Assembly (NCBI GenBank): GCA_029261295.1 | Contig: JAJDBP010000017.1 | Location: 186,001 to 250,000 of the forward strand | Direction of reading: 5' to 3' | Origin: Nitrospirales bacterium | GTDB taxonomy: Bacteria; Nitrospirota; Nitrospiria; Nitrospirales; UBA8639 | Length of the DNA: 64,000 bases | Shown here: in pieces, positions 1 through 8,026 of the stretch | Layout of the letters: every line of letters starts with the position of its first letter | Position numbering within the stretch: the first letter of the stretch is position 1 | Program-made: the position numbers and the translations under genes | The notes under the pieces: model-generated | What the model was told of the DNA's origin: nothing | The model's input: the letters and a program-made list of their open reading frames with translations, nothing else | Databases searched by the model: none

Positions 1-1
1 A

Positions 2-619
2 GAACGAGCTCTCACCAAGGCAGGATTTAGAGTCATTTCCTGGAATGTCTTACACAATAAAGTGGTCAAAGAAGAAATCACCCCACAAGCGGCATCCCAA
101 GACCTTGGGGCGGAAGTCTTGTTTCAAATTAATTCTTTAGAGAGATCACTCGTCCAGGCCGGACAGGATGCGAGATGGGAACGTCGTTTTTTTCAATCGA
201 ATGATAAAGGAGAACAACTCAACCCGGCCTCCCTTCATGTTAAAGAAGGGGAAGGATTAATTCAGGAAATAAAAAATAAAGAAGCCGCACTGACCCACCA
301 AGAACGATTAAGTGTCACCATTAATGCCAGCGCCTCACTTGTCAAAACCGGAGAAACGATCTGGTTTTACGAATGGACCCATGCAGAAGCCAGGGGACAA
401 GATACAGCCATGCAATTACTGGCCATCTGTGATGACGGAAAATGTCGAGAGGCTTCCGCTAAAGCCAAGGACCCGGCTGACAAAGACCGATTCCTTTCCG
501 GAGGCAGCGAAGCAATCTCTAAGCAAAAAAGCGCAAAGGATCAACAAAACGCGCTCTACCATAAACTCCTGCGAGATTTAGTCACCAACCTGGCAACCTC
601 ATTTAAGCACAAATCTTAA
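2..619 (+). CDS. Hypothetical protein, 5' end outside window
   Basis: The reading frame is open from base 2 with no stop, so the true start lies upstream of the window; the GTG at 62 is only the first in-window start-like codon. About 205 residues are visible. The protein is hydrophilic, charged and mostly helical in character, with a cysteine pair in a 'CDDGKC' stretch and a lysine-rich C-terminus. No membrane segment or signal peptide is visible in this part. I do not recognise the family. Codon use is like that of its neighbours, so I take it as a real gene of unknown function. Confidence 0.6.
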   Translation, partial: ERALTKAGFRVISWNVLHNKVVKEEITPQAASQDLGAEVLFQINSLERSLVQAGQDARWERRFFQSNDKGEQLNPASLHVKEGEGLIQEIKNKEAALTHQERLSVTINASASLVKTGETIWFYEWTHAEARGQDTAMQLLAICDDGKCREASAKAKDPADKDRFLSGGSEAISKQKSAKDQQNALYHKLLRDLVTNLATSFKHKS

Positions 620-653
620 ACAGTTGTGCAGGATTATATTCCGGCGAAACACT

Positions 654-833
654 CTATACCCAACCCAAGAAGACCTGACCACAGCACCTCCCAGCTCTTT
701 GAAGATTCGTCATACCAGGATACTTCTCTTCAACCTTTCGTGTTACATTAGAAAAAGCTTCTTCTCTGAACGCGATCAGGGTTGAAAAAAATTCGACCTC
801 CACACTCTCTATCTCATAAGTCAGCATAGGCAT
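654..833 (-). CDS. Small hypothetical protein (59 aa)
   Basis: The main support is a strong ribosome binding site: reading on the minus strand, GGAGG lies 8 bases before the ATG at 833, and a TTG immediately upstream is less likely as start. The product is acidic at its N-terminus and has a CC pair near the C-terminus. It lies between an unknown gene and ligE on the opposite strand. No family is recognised; a short real gene is likely, but it could be a chance frame. Confidence 0.45.
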   Translation of the reverse strand: MPMLTYEIESVEVEFFSTLIAFREEAFSNVTRKVEEKYPGMTNLQRAGRCCGQVFLGWV

Positions 834-895
834 CAACTATCCCTCCTTCAAATCGCTCGCACAAAATCTTTACAAATTTTTACCGGAGAAGATCA

Positions 896-1858
896 ATGGC
901 CCATCACCGTGTGTCCAAAACACTCGCAAGCTTGGGTTCCCCATTCCGACCGCATGTAATCCTTTTGATTCTCTTGGCTCTGTCGGCCCCGTTGGCGTTG
1001 GCAACCGAACCTCCGAAACTCATGCTGGCAGAAACTTACAGGCAAGGGCTCAACACGAGCGACTACTTGGTCAGTGAAAAGCTCGACGGCATACGCGCTC
1101 GGTGGGATGGAAAACAACTGATTTCACGAGGCGGTCACATGTTTGCAGCCCCCGTTTGGTTTATCAAAGACTTTCCCAGCACTCCTCTTGATGGGGAATT
1201 ATGGATGGGAAGAGGTCACTATGAGGCAACCTCATCAATTGTTCGGAAGAACGATCCACATGAAGGGTGGGAAAACATCCGCTTAATGATTTTTGATGTA
1301 CCCGAGCACGGTGGGCCCTTTTCCGAACGAGTGAAAGAGATGAGCCGATTAACCACACTGGTGAACTCTCCTTATCTCGCCATGATCGATCAGCACACAT
1401 TCCTGAATGAAACCACCTTACGAGAACACTTGGAAACCGTATTGGCACAAGGTGGTGAAGGCCTCATGCTACACCGGAAAGCAGCCCTCTATGCGAGAGG
1501 CCGGAGCCATGATTTGCTCAAGTTCAAACCCTTTAGTGATGCGGAGGCCACTGTTATTGGATACCGGCCTGGTAAAGGGAAATACGAGGGAAAGATAGGA
1601 TCCCTCAAAGTCCAAACCGAGGAAGGAATTGTTTTTTATATCGGCACAGGCCTGAGTGATGCCCAACGGGATCACCCCCCTCCAATAAACAGGCAGATCA
1701 CATTTCGCCATCAAGGCTTCACAAAAAACGGCATCCCACGCTTTCCTGTATTTTTGCGAATACGCAGTGAACAACCGGATGAGAAATCCACGCCCTTTTC
1801 ACAGGAAAGGGAAAACCCAGTCCTGTCACCTGGCTTTGAAGAGAGCTTGATCAATTAA
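896..1858 (+). CDS. ligE: Exported ATP-dependent DNA ligase, LigE type
   Basis: Seals nicks in duplex DNA using ATP through a lysyl-AMP intermediate. Visible motifs: motif I EKLDG with the adenylated lysine at residue 62, motif III DGELW at 99-103, motif IV EGLML at 188-192 and motif V LLKFK at 207-211. This is a minimal ligase: nucleotidyltransferase plus OB domain only, about 320 residues. A basic N-terminus followed by a hydrophobic run (about 21-36) ending in ALA looks like a signal peptide, as known for periplasmic LigE ligases linked to DNA uptake or extracellular DNA. The start at 896 follows a GGAGA element. Its 3' end overlaps the convergent TetR gene by 33 bases. Confidence 0.88.
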   Translation: MAHHRVSKTLASLGSPFRPHVILLILLALSAPLALATEPPKLMLAETYRQGLNTSDYLVSEKLDGIRARWDGKQLISRGGHMFAAPVWFIKDFPSTPLDGELWMGRGHYEATSSIVRKNDPHEGWENIRLMIFDVPEHGGPFSERVKEMSRLTTLVNSPYLAMIDQHTFLNETTLREHLETVLAQGGEGLMLHRKAALYARGRSHDLLKFKPFSDAEATVIGYRPGKGKYEGKIGSLKVQTEEGIVFYIGTGLSDAQRDHPPPINRQITFRHQGFTKNGIPRFPVFLRIRSEQPDEKSTPFSQERENPVLSPGFEESLIN

Positions 1859-2413
1859 CACTTTGGCTGCGCGCTGCGCGATTTTTGCTGCCTTGGGGTT
1901 TTGAGACACTTGCGCCGTCACCGTCGCACCTTCCAACAATAACGAGAGTTCCTCTGCAAGTGCCTGGGGATTGTCGACACCACTCTGTTCACAGAGCGAA
2001 AGAATGTAGCCTTTCACTAATTTTTTATAATCTTTGCAAATTTGACGAATGGGCGTGTCTTTGTCCGAATATTCTCCAATCGTATTAATAAACAAACAGC
2101 CATAGAAATTACTCTGCTGAAACCAATCCTGCGCAACGTCAAAGATAGCCAAAAGTTTGGCTCGTGGGGTCCTTCTACCACGTTCCACCTTTCGGATAAT
2201 TTCCTTCCGAGCCATTCCATCGTAATGACGGAGGACGGCCAGCACCAATTCCTCCTTCGTTCGAAAATACGCGTACAGGGTTTTTTTGGTGACGCCTGAT
2301 TGTTCGGCGATGGAATCCACGCCTGTGGCATGGATTCCATTTTTCGCAAAGAGTTCGACCGCAGTCTGAATCAGCTGATCTCGCTTTGAGAGTTTGGGCA
2401 ACTTAGCCTTCAT
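1826..2413 (-). CDS. TetR/AcrR family transcriptional regulator
   Basis: A one-component repressor. The N-terminal helix-turn-helix of the TetR family is clear (about residues 10-57: LFAKNGIHATGVDSIA, then GVTKKTLYAYFRTKEELV). The rest is a ligand-binding domain with no recognisable specificity; a leucine/alanine-rich C-terminal segment likely forms the dimer interface. I chose ATG at 2413; a TTG at 2425 also opens the frame but lacks a ribosome binding site. Its natural target may be its own promoter in the roughly 400-base gap upstream. It converges on and overlaps ligE, which does not imply regulation of ligE. Confidence 0.85.
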   Translation of the reverse strand: MKAKLPKLSKRDQLIQTAVELFAKNGIHATGVDSIAEQSGVTKKTLYAYFRTKEELVLAVLRHYDGMARKEIIRKVERGRRTPRAKLLAIFDVAQDWFQQSNFYGCLFINTIGEYSDKDTPIRQICKDYKKLVKGYILSLCEQSGVDNPQALAEELSLLLEGATVTAQVSQNPKAAKIAQRAAKVLIDQALFKAR

Positions 2414-2822
2414 ATCCTCACACAATCACAACACAAAGATTCTTGACCACCTGGATACAAGACGAATTTCAAACCATTCTCCGTCTTGTAAGGACATCCT
2501 ATGATTAGATTATATATCAATAAAATGTTCAAACGTGATTAATCTGCTGGATTAAGGGGTCATATATGGTCCCCTTTTCCTCATGGACACAAGATGATTT
2601 CCTCATGTTGGGACTAATCACCGAATCTTGGTGTCGGTTATGGCTCGTTCAGATCGTTTGATCAACAGGATCATTTCTGGGATTCATCAACCACCCTTTC
2701 AAGGGTATGCAGAAACACCCGATGGAAACACATAAGGTCTTTTTTACACATGAGAATGTTAAAGAGTCTGCACTGAAGAACAGTGAGGCAAATCTCGCTT
2801 TCAGTTGGGCTAGGGGGATCAC
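2414..2822. other. Intergenic region, divergent promoters expected
   Basis: No gene is supported here. The stretch separates the minus-strand TetR gene from the plus-strand gene at 2823, so both promoters should lie in it. An AT-rich block near 2500-2530 is the most promoter-like part. I see no clear operator palindrome that I would defend. Confidence 0.5.
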
Positions 2823-3380
2823 ATGAACAAAACCACAGAATGGACACCCAAACGCACAAATCCTGAATCTGAAGAAGGCATTGAAACCGGAGTTCTCCTG
2901 TCTGATCGGGATGAAAACACCATCAAGGTCGGCCAACGGATAAACGGCCCAACATGGCTTCTCTTCATCCTGGTGCCTCTTCTGCTGCTTGGGGTACCGC
3001 TTGGCTATCAGACAGGCATGTTCGAAACCCTCGGGTACGAATCCAAGTCCATAAAAGGTGGCGGATTTACCAGCACCAAGTCAGGAATGTCGTTAGGTGT
3101 AACAACCATGTACTTTTTTAAAGGGCAGACCGTCTTTGTGGACTACGATGCAGAAGTGAAGGCCGGATCTTTATGGATCAAGTTTTACAACCTCACTTCC
3201 ATGCTGGATGCAGATGCCTGGCTTCGGCATAAAGTGGAGTCTACAGAAAAAGGCTCAGCCATCTTCGAGGTGGAGAAAAGCGGATGGTACCGACTGGACT
3301 GGGATGGCACAGTTCTGGGAAAAAGTCCAGCAGGATCAGGCTACGACATTGACTACACCCTCACCTGGGGCGTGCGGTAA
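2823..3380 (+). CDS. Membrane-anchored hypothetical protein
   Basis: 185 residues. A polar N-terminal tail (1-45) precedes one hydrophobic segment (about 47-65, rich in L, P and G); the remainder is a soluble domain, probably outside the cytoplasm, of mostly beta character with many Trp/Tyr residues. The start is supported by a GGGGG element just upstream. No family is recognised. The C-terminal domain resembles small beta-sandwich proteins in general character, but I assign no function. Confidence 0.65.
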   Translation: MNKTTEWTPKRTNPESEEGIETGVLLSDRDENTIKVGQRINGPTWLLFILVPLLLLGVPLGYQTGMFETLGYESKSIKGGGFTSTKSGMSLGVTTMYFFKGQTVFVDYDAEVKAGSLWIKFYNLTSMLDADAWLRHKVESTEKGSAIFEVEKSGWYRLDWDGTVLGKSPAGSGYDIDYTLTWGVR

Positions 3381-3407
3381 GTATGGGTTATCTCATGATT
3401 ATAATAG

Positions 3408-3526
3408 GGGTCTGGTTACGTGTTTTATGATATAGAGATTGAGATGCTGATTGGTTTTCGTGAGTGCTCGACGTTCTTGACGTTGGTTTCCTAAAGACTA
3501 AATTCTAAAGCAAGCAACTTGACCTC
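3408..3526. repeat. Dispersed repeat, copy A
   Basis: First of three related sequences (others near 5090 and 6706). Shared blocks are a GTGTTT-TGATATAG core, then an 'ATTGAG-CTGA-TGG' block, then TAAATTCTAAAGCAAGCAAC. This copy is the most diverged, in its middle part. Copies A and B flank the antiporter gene. The same tail also occurs after the decayed RAYT gene near 11706, which suggests transposase-associated debris. Confidence 0.6.
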
Positions 3527-3822
3527 TTTCTTAGCCAAGTCTTTGGGTATGTAATCAGTAGCCAGAAATGCTCCACACCCATCAGCAAAAAATCTGACCT
3601 CCCCTACTAATTCTATCTTCTTTTCTTCCAAATTCGATTGTGCCAAACGGCTTTCCTAAAGTAATCATCCAACCCCTTCTTCTTCATATCGTTTGAAAAA
3701 CACACGGCCTTTAGGTTGTAGGACGAAAAATATTTTTGAAGCATTTTTCTGTAGCTTTTCGTGAGACCCTTAGGCATATTGCCTATAGAAGACTCGGAAT
3801 CCTCGCAACGAGCATTAATCAA
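3491..3822 (-). pseudogene. Possible frameshifted small gene
   Basis: Two abutting minus-strand frames each look protein-like. One runs 3822-3613 and ends in a basic tail; the other runs 3631-3491 and encodes 46 residues including EVRFFADGCGAFLATDYIP. Joining them needs one frameshift near 3625. The second frame ends inside repeat copy A. The upstream frame also overlaps the probable start of the antiporter. I do not recognise a family; it may be an orphan gene remnant or chance. Confidence 0.25.
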
Positions 3823-3838
3823 CCTCGTAGAGGCGGCA

Positions 3839-5056
3839 GTGGAAGTTCATACCTTTTTTCTCCACCTTCTGATTATTCTCCTGGCAGCCAGGATTTTTGC
3901 GGAAATTGCCGAACGATTCCAGGCTCCACGGGTGATGGGAGAATTATGCGCCGGGGTGGTTTTGGGGCCAAGTCTGCTGGGTTGGATAGAACCGACAGGG
4001 GTCATCAAATTACTCGCCGAGATCGGCATCATCCTGTTGTTATTCGAAGTAGGGCTGGGAACCGATGTCAAACGACTCGTGCGAACAGGTCTGTCGTCAT
4101 TTTTGGTGGCGGCCGGAGGATTTGTGGTGCCCTTCATTCTGGGGTTCGCGCTGGGATATTGGGGATTTGGGCTATCTCTTCTGGTGTCATTGTTCATTGG
4201 AGGAACGCTCACCGCCACGAGCATAGGGATCACCGTTCGAGTGCTCATGGATCTGAAACGACACCAGGTACGAGAGGGGCAGATCATAGTAGGCGCTGCA
4301 GTATTGGACGACATCTTGGGTGTGGTCTTACTCGCCCTCTTGTATGAATTCTCAATTGGCGGAGGGATTAACGTGTTAAATGCCAGCAAGGTCCTGGTCT
4401 TCTTAGCGACCTTTTTCGTGCTAGCTCCAATTGCGGCCAAACTAATTTCACAGCTCATCAAACATTTCGAACAAATCACCACGATTGCGGGACTGATTCC
4501 GACCTCGGTGGTGTCTCTCGTGCTGTTTTTTGCATGGTTAGCACATGAGGTCGGAGCGCCAGAGTTGCTTGGGGGCTTTGCCGCAGGGCTGGCGCTATCT
4601 CGACGATTCTTTCTTCCGTTCGGAGTCGCGCTTCACAATGACCCAACATTTGCAGAACGCATTGAATCACAGATGAGCCCAATAATCTTCTTATTTACGC
4701 CAATCTTTTTCGTCATGGTCGGCCTGTCGTTGAACCTGCAAGAAGTGAATTGGAGCTCGCCGTTTATTTGGACCTTTTCCTTATCGCTGTTTCTGGTAGC
4801 CATAGTCGGGAAACTTGTCGGAGCCCTGTTCCTCAACGAACAGTGGGTGGCTCGAATCATCATCGGGATAGCCATGATTCCCCGAGGAGAAGTGGGATTG
4901 ATCTTTGCGGAATTAGGCAGGGTGAGCGAAATATTGACGAACGAAATTTACGCGGGAATGGTCATCGTGATTGCCCTTACCACGATCTTTCCACCATTTG
5001 CCATCAAATGGCTCTATGGTGCTTACGGACATCAATTGCCAGATCACGCGAAATGA
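3839..5056 (+). CDS. CPA2-type monovalent cation/proton antiporter
   Basis: Inner-membrane Na+ or K+/H+ exchanger of the Kef/NapA class, for pH and ion homeostasis. About 405 residues with some 11-13 hydrophobic segments, the usual length of the membrane domain alone; no C-terminal NAD-binding RCK/TrkA domain follows. Family features seen include the 'RVMGELCAGVVLGPSLLGWI' N-terminal motif, a LLLFEVGLGTD segment, and the 'AVLDDILGVVLLAL' helix carrying the paired aspartates used in cation/proton exchange. I prefer the GTG at 3839, 5 bases after AGAGG, to the GTG at 3761, which lacks a site. It lies between repeat copies A and B. Confidence 0.85.
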   Translation: MEVHTFFLHLLIILLAARIFAEIAERFQAPRVMGELCAGVVLGPSLLGWIEPTGVIKLLAEIGIILLLFEVGLGTDVKRLVRTGLSSFLVAAGGFVVPFILGFALGYWGFGLSLLVSLFIGGTLTATSIGITVRVLMDLKRHQVREGQIIVGAAVLDDILGVVLLALLYEFSIGGGINVLNASKVLVFLATFFVLAPIAAKLISQLIKHFEQITTIAGLIPTSVVSLVLFFAWLAHEVGAPELLGGFAAGLALSRRFFLPFGVALHNDPTFAERIESQMSPIIFLFTPIFFVMVGLSLNLQEVNWSSPFIWTFSLSLFLVAIVGKLVGALFLNEQWVARIIIGIAMIPRGEVGLIFAELGRVSEILTNEIYAGMVIVIALTTIFPPFAIKWLYGAYGHQLPDHAK

Positions 5057-5089
5057 ATGAACAACTGAGTAGTAATTTGCAAGCCAAAG

Positions 5090-5305
5090 GTGCCGGGTTG
5101 CGTGTTTGATGATATAGAGATTGAGTCGCTGAATGGCTTGAGCGAATGCTGGGTGTTCATGACTACACTTTTTGAAAGGCTAAATTCTAAAGCAAGCAAC
5201 GTGACCATACTTAGAGGTTCCTGACACCATTTGACAATAGGTGATGGACAAGATTATGGGGGTGATTCGCGGGAATCGAGAAAGCCTGTGGGGCTTCCTG
5301 TATAA
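5090..5305. repeat. Dispersed repeat, copy B
   Basis: The copy most similar to copy C at 6706. It shares the GCGTGTTTGATGATATAG core, CTAAATTCTAAAGCAAGCAAC, AGGTTCCTGACACC, and a following block around GAATCGAGAAAGCCTGT. It starts about 35 bases after the antiporter stop. The rest of the gap to 5425 holds only a CAACA-AAAGATTTGAC tail (5382-5397) that recurs at 11771 and 45137. Confidence 0.7.
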
Positions 5306-5425
5306 GATCTTCAGATGATTCTGATGCCGCTGGTGATGGGCGTTTATGCTTTGGTAAAGGAGCGAGGCAGGAAGTATTAGCCAACAAAAGATTTGACTCC
5401 TTCCCCTACCCTCGGTTTTAGCACA

Positions 5426-6367
5426 TCACCTCTTCTTCTTTTTTCGAATGACCGCCACCGGACATATGGCACTGTGGACAACTTTGTTCGACACACTGCC
5501 CAAGAACACCCGCTTGATCCCCGTGGAGCCTCGTGACCCCATCACAATAAGATCAGGCCGCAAATAGCGCGAGGTTTTAAGAATTTCGGTCGCAGGATTG
5601 CCAAACACCAACCGCTCTTGAATGGTTATGTCGTGAGAAGAAAAGGCCTTTCGAGTAGATTCAAGAAGCTTCGCCCCTTCTCGTCCTCGAGCCTTAAGAA
5701 ATTCTTCGGCCAATTTTGCAAATTTGGCCTCGTCTTTGCTGTCGGTCGTCAAGGCCTGTTCAGTTTCGTACACATGTTTTTTGACGACATGGAGAATCGT
5801 GATTTTCGAAGAATCCGGCAATCCCATCGCTTTAAGAAAATTGACGGCCGCCTGCGAATCGGGAGACCCATCGGTGGCCAGAATCACTTTCATCCCTCGA
5901 TCAACCTTTTTCTCGCGAGGCATATTCCGCGCAATTAAGACCGAGCATGGCGCTTCCTGTAAGACCCATTGGCTCACACTCCCAAGCAACATTCCGGTCG
6001 CTTTGCCGTAGCCCCGTGTGCCAAGGACCACCAGATCGATGTCTTTCAGTTGAATAGTCTTCAAAATTTCCTCTCCAGGAAAGCCCCGTTTCACAATCGA
6101 ATGAACAGAAATATCCTGTCGACTCAGGCCTTTCTCAACCTTCTCCAGAAATTGACGCGCCTGATCAAGTACCTCTTTTTGAACCGCATGAACCTGCTGA
6201 GAAATCTTTAAAATCCGTTCCTTCGCCAGACCTGTAATCTTTTGGGGGACAGGATTGACATGGAGAAGAAAAAGATCTGACCCAGTGGGGAGTCTTAACT
6301 TAGTGAGTATCTGAATAGCTCCTTTAGAAATATGGGTTTGCTCCAGCGCCAGCAGCACTCTCATCAT
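5426..6367 (-). CDS. Universal stress protein, tandem UspA domains
   Basis: A cytoplasmic nucleotide-binding stress protein of about 313 residues with two fused Usp domains. Each ends in the ATP-binding signature G-2x-G-9x-G-S: GTRGYGKATGMLLGS in the first, GSRGSTGIKRVFLGS in the second. Both also have the 'D-L-I/V-V-x-G' strand just before. This tandem layout is common in environmental bacteria. The start is ATG 6367 (or the adjacent ATG 6364), 4-7 bases after AAGGAG; a GTG at 6382 is too early for that site. It lies between repeat copies B and C, apparently as a single gene. Confidence 0.9.
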   Translation of the reverse strand: MMRVLLALEQTHISKGAIQILTKLRLPTGSDLFLLHVNPVPQKITGLAKERILKISQQVHAVQKEVLDQARQFLEKVEKGLSRQDISVHSIVKRGFPGEEILKTIQLKDIDLVVLGTRGYGKATGMLLGSVSQWVLQEAPCSVLIARNMPREKKVDRGMKVILATDGSPDSQAAVNFLKAMGLPDSSKITILHVVKKHVYETEQALTTDSKDEAKFAKLAEEFLKARGREGAKLLESTRKAFSSHDITIQERLVFGNPATEILKTSRYLRPDLIVMGSRGSTGIKRVFLGSVSNKVVHSAICPVAVIRKKKKR

Positions 6368-6491
6368 CACACTCCTTTCCACATAGGGGCATTGAAATCG
6401 GCTGTTAAGGCCTAGTCTATCTGATGCCGTCTTCAGTCTCCACTAAAACGAAGGTGAAAGCCCCGCTTGTTGATCGGGAAGGAAATGTTCA

Positions 6492-6508
6492 GCCGGCCGG
6501 AGGCCGGC
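6492..6508. repeat. GC-rich hairpin at possible IS200/IS605 left end
   Basis: A perfect inverted repeat, GCCGGCC-GGA-GGCCGGC in outline, with 7-base arms and a 3-base loop. It lies about 25 bases before the start of an IS200-type transposase fragment, where such elements normally carry a recognition hairpin. The role is inferred from position only. Confidence 0.5.
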
Positions 6509-6531
6509 CCAGGTTGCGATACCATGGGCGC

Positions 6532-6702
6532 ATGCCACTGAATCGAACGAGCCGGGAGGTTGACGACACGAAATATCATCTGGTCTGGGCACCGAAATAT
6601 CGGAGGTGGATCATTCGGGAGGATATCCGACGACGCCTTGAGCAGGTGTTTTGCGAAATTGCGGAGGACTTTGGCTTTGAGCTGGTCGAATTGGAAGAAT
6701 AG
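6532..6702 (+). pseudogene. IS200/IS605-type Y1 transposase, N-terminal fragment
   Basis: 57 codons from an ATG matching the beginning of TnpA_IS200: the 'YHLVWAPKYRR' signature followed by 'IAEDFGFELVELEE'. In intact members this continues into a 'MPDHVHL' segment with the metal-binding HxH, and later the catalytic tyrosine; here the frame stops just before that, so no catalytic part remains. Repeat copy C begins directly after the break. A non-functional relic that marks past transposition. Confidence 0.75.
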
Positions 6703-6705
6703 AGG

Positions 6706-6925
6706 GTCAGGTTGCGTGTTTGATGATATAGGGTTTGAGTCTCTGAATGGCTTTAGCGAAAGCTGGGTGTTCATGGCTACACTTTTTGAAAGGCTAAATT
6801 CTAAAGTAAGCAACTTGACCATATTTAAAGGTTCCTGACACCCTTAATAGGTGATGGGCAAGATTACTGCTGGGTTGGTTCGGGAGAATCGAGAAAGCCT
6901 GTAGTTCTTCCTGAAAGGGCTGGAT
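6706..6925. repeat. Dispersed repeat, copy C
   Basis: Follows the transposase fragment immediately and is close to copy B throughout: GTGTTTGATGATATAG, the middle 'AGCTGGGTGTTCATG' block, CTAAATTCTAAAGTAAGCAAC, AGGTTCCTGACACC and GAATCGAGAAAGCCTGT. On the other strand the tail would read 'VKLLTLEFSL', so a coding origin on the minus strand is possible. The adjacency to TnpA suggests that the family derives from a transposon end. Confidence 0.7.
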
Positions 6926-6998
6926 TACCTAGAAAAGGGCGACGAGGTATGTGTCAATGCAAGGCCTGACCCTCTGTTCTCAAAACCATCTCCTTTTT

Positions 6999-7304
6999 TT
7001 ATTGCCGCGCTGATAAAAGTTCTTTCGCCGTCATGAAGTTTTTGGGTGGAGTAAAGCTATCTGTCACCTGTGCAAGGTCGTACTGCTTTTGTAGGTTCAG
7101 CCAAAACTCCGCACTGTTTCCAAAGAACAGGGACAGCCTCAAAGCGGTATCAGCCGTAATAGACCTGTCACCGCTGACAATGGCATTTATGCGGGTCTTA
7201 GGAATGTCCGTTGCCTTCGCAAGGGCATATTGTGAAATGGCCATCTCATCAAGAAATTCCTCTTGTAGGATAATGCCAGGGTGTTCTACTGGTATTTTTC
7301 TCAT
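6999..7304 (-). CDS. higA: HigA-type antitoxin (XRE HTH)
   Basis: 101 residues. Antitoxin and autoregulator of a type II toxin-antitoxin pair, neutralising the HigB nuclease encoded just upstream. It has an N-terminal HigA signature 'HPGIILQEEFLDEM', then a Cro/CI-type helix-turn-helix (about 24-60: ISQYALAKATDIPKTRINAI), and the family's 'FFGNSAEFWLNLQ' segment. The start follows a near-perfect AGGAGGAG site. Only 9 bases separate it from the higB stop, giving the toxin-first order typical of higBA. Confidence 0.92.
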   Translation of the reverse strand: MRKIPVEHPGIILQEEFLDEMAISQYALAKATDIPKTRINAIVSGDRSITADTALRLSLFFGNSAEFWLNLQKQYDLAQVTDSFTPPKNFMTAKELLSARQ

Positions 7305-7313
7305 ATTCTCCTC

Positions 7314-7604
7314 CTAGAGCTTGTCATGATAATCGCCAAATTCAACATTCAAAGCGTTCCCATTCTCCCAGATAAACCATATCCGGTATTGTTCTGTTAC
7401 CCGAATGGAATGATATTTACCCCACTTGCCTTTCATTTTTTCCAACCTGTTGCTGGGCGGCATCTTTAAATCCGTGATATTCCTGGCCGCGTCGATCATT
7501 CGTAATTTTCTGAAGACTTTGTTTTGCAAGGCCCCTGGAAGCTTCTTAACGTAGGTTCTATTCCAAATAGATCCCGTTTTCTTGTCCCCGAAGGTCTTAA
7601 TCAT
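7314..7604 (-). CDS. higB: HigB-type mRNA interferase toxin
   Basis: 96 residues of the RelE/HigB fold, expected to cleave mRNA on the ribosome. Family features are the opening 'MIKTFGDKKT', the middle 'LKMPPSNRLEKMKG' and the terminal 'YHSIRVTEQYRIWFIWENG' with basic and aromatic residues used in catalysis. Length is normal and no truncation is seen, so the pair is probably functional. It is first gene of the operon, transcribed from the promoter at 7610-7638. Confidence 0.9.
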   Translation of the reverse strand: MIKTFGDKKTGSIWNRTYVKKLPGALQNKVFRKLRMIDAARNITDLKMPPSNRLEKMKGKWGKYHSIRVTEQYRIWFIWENGNALNVEFGDYHDKL

Positions 7605-7609
7605 ACCAT

Positions 7610-7638
7610 ATAGTAACGCTAAACAGGACTAGCGTCAA
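7610..7638 (-). promoter_or_regulatory. higBA promoter with overlapping operator
   Basis: On the minus strand, TTGACG (7638-7633) and TACTAT (7615-7610) are separated by exactly 17 bases. Inside that spacer lies an inverted repeat, ACGCTA (7616-7621) and TAGCGT (7630-7635), with 8 bases between. A dimeric HigA-HigB complex bound here would block RNA polymerase, matching the known autoregulation of higBA modules. The -10 box ends 6 bases before the higB ATG, so the transcript is nearly leaderless. Confidence 0.65.
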
Positions 7639-8026
7639 GATAGGCAGCAACGCAAACCGGTACTATTTTAAATTACAAGGGGATTATAGTGGACCCCTAC
7701 GGAATACGCTAAGTAAAACCTCGGCTGCCCGGCCGAAATCCGGCTCTATTGCCCCTCCCACACTCACAAAATTTCATGAACTATGATGCTAGATTTTATT
7801 CAATGGGTTGGGTAGCATAGCCTTGGGTTTGTTGATGAACCAGGTTCGTACCTCTTGCCCCCAACACAAGCGAATGGGGTGGGGTAAGATTATCAGTTGG
7901 AAATTTCTACAAATAACATGATGAATTCTGGAACGTTCTTTATCTCCGCCAATTAGCAAAGAAAAGTATTAGTCAAGAACAGACTTGACTAGTACCTCTC
8001 TAGCATTTCTTATAAGGAGTTAATCG
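7639..8026. other. Gene-free stretch before hydrolase island
   Basis: No coding frame is supported. The only clear element is the AAGGAG ribosome binding site at 8014-8019 serving the TTG start at 8027. The stretch is moderately AT-rich towards the right. A promoter for the hydrolase gene should be here, but I could not pick one convincingly. Confidence 0.5.

Noticed and set aside
3736-4347. 203-codon plus-strand frame overlapping the antiporter
   Set aside because: Arg/Gly-rich shadow of the antiporter in another frame.
3847-4482. 211-codon minus-strand frame opposite the antiporter
   Set aside because: Low-complexity Ser/Thr/Pro-rich product, antisense to a conserved gene.
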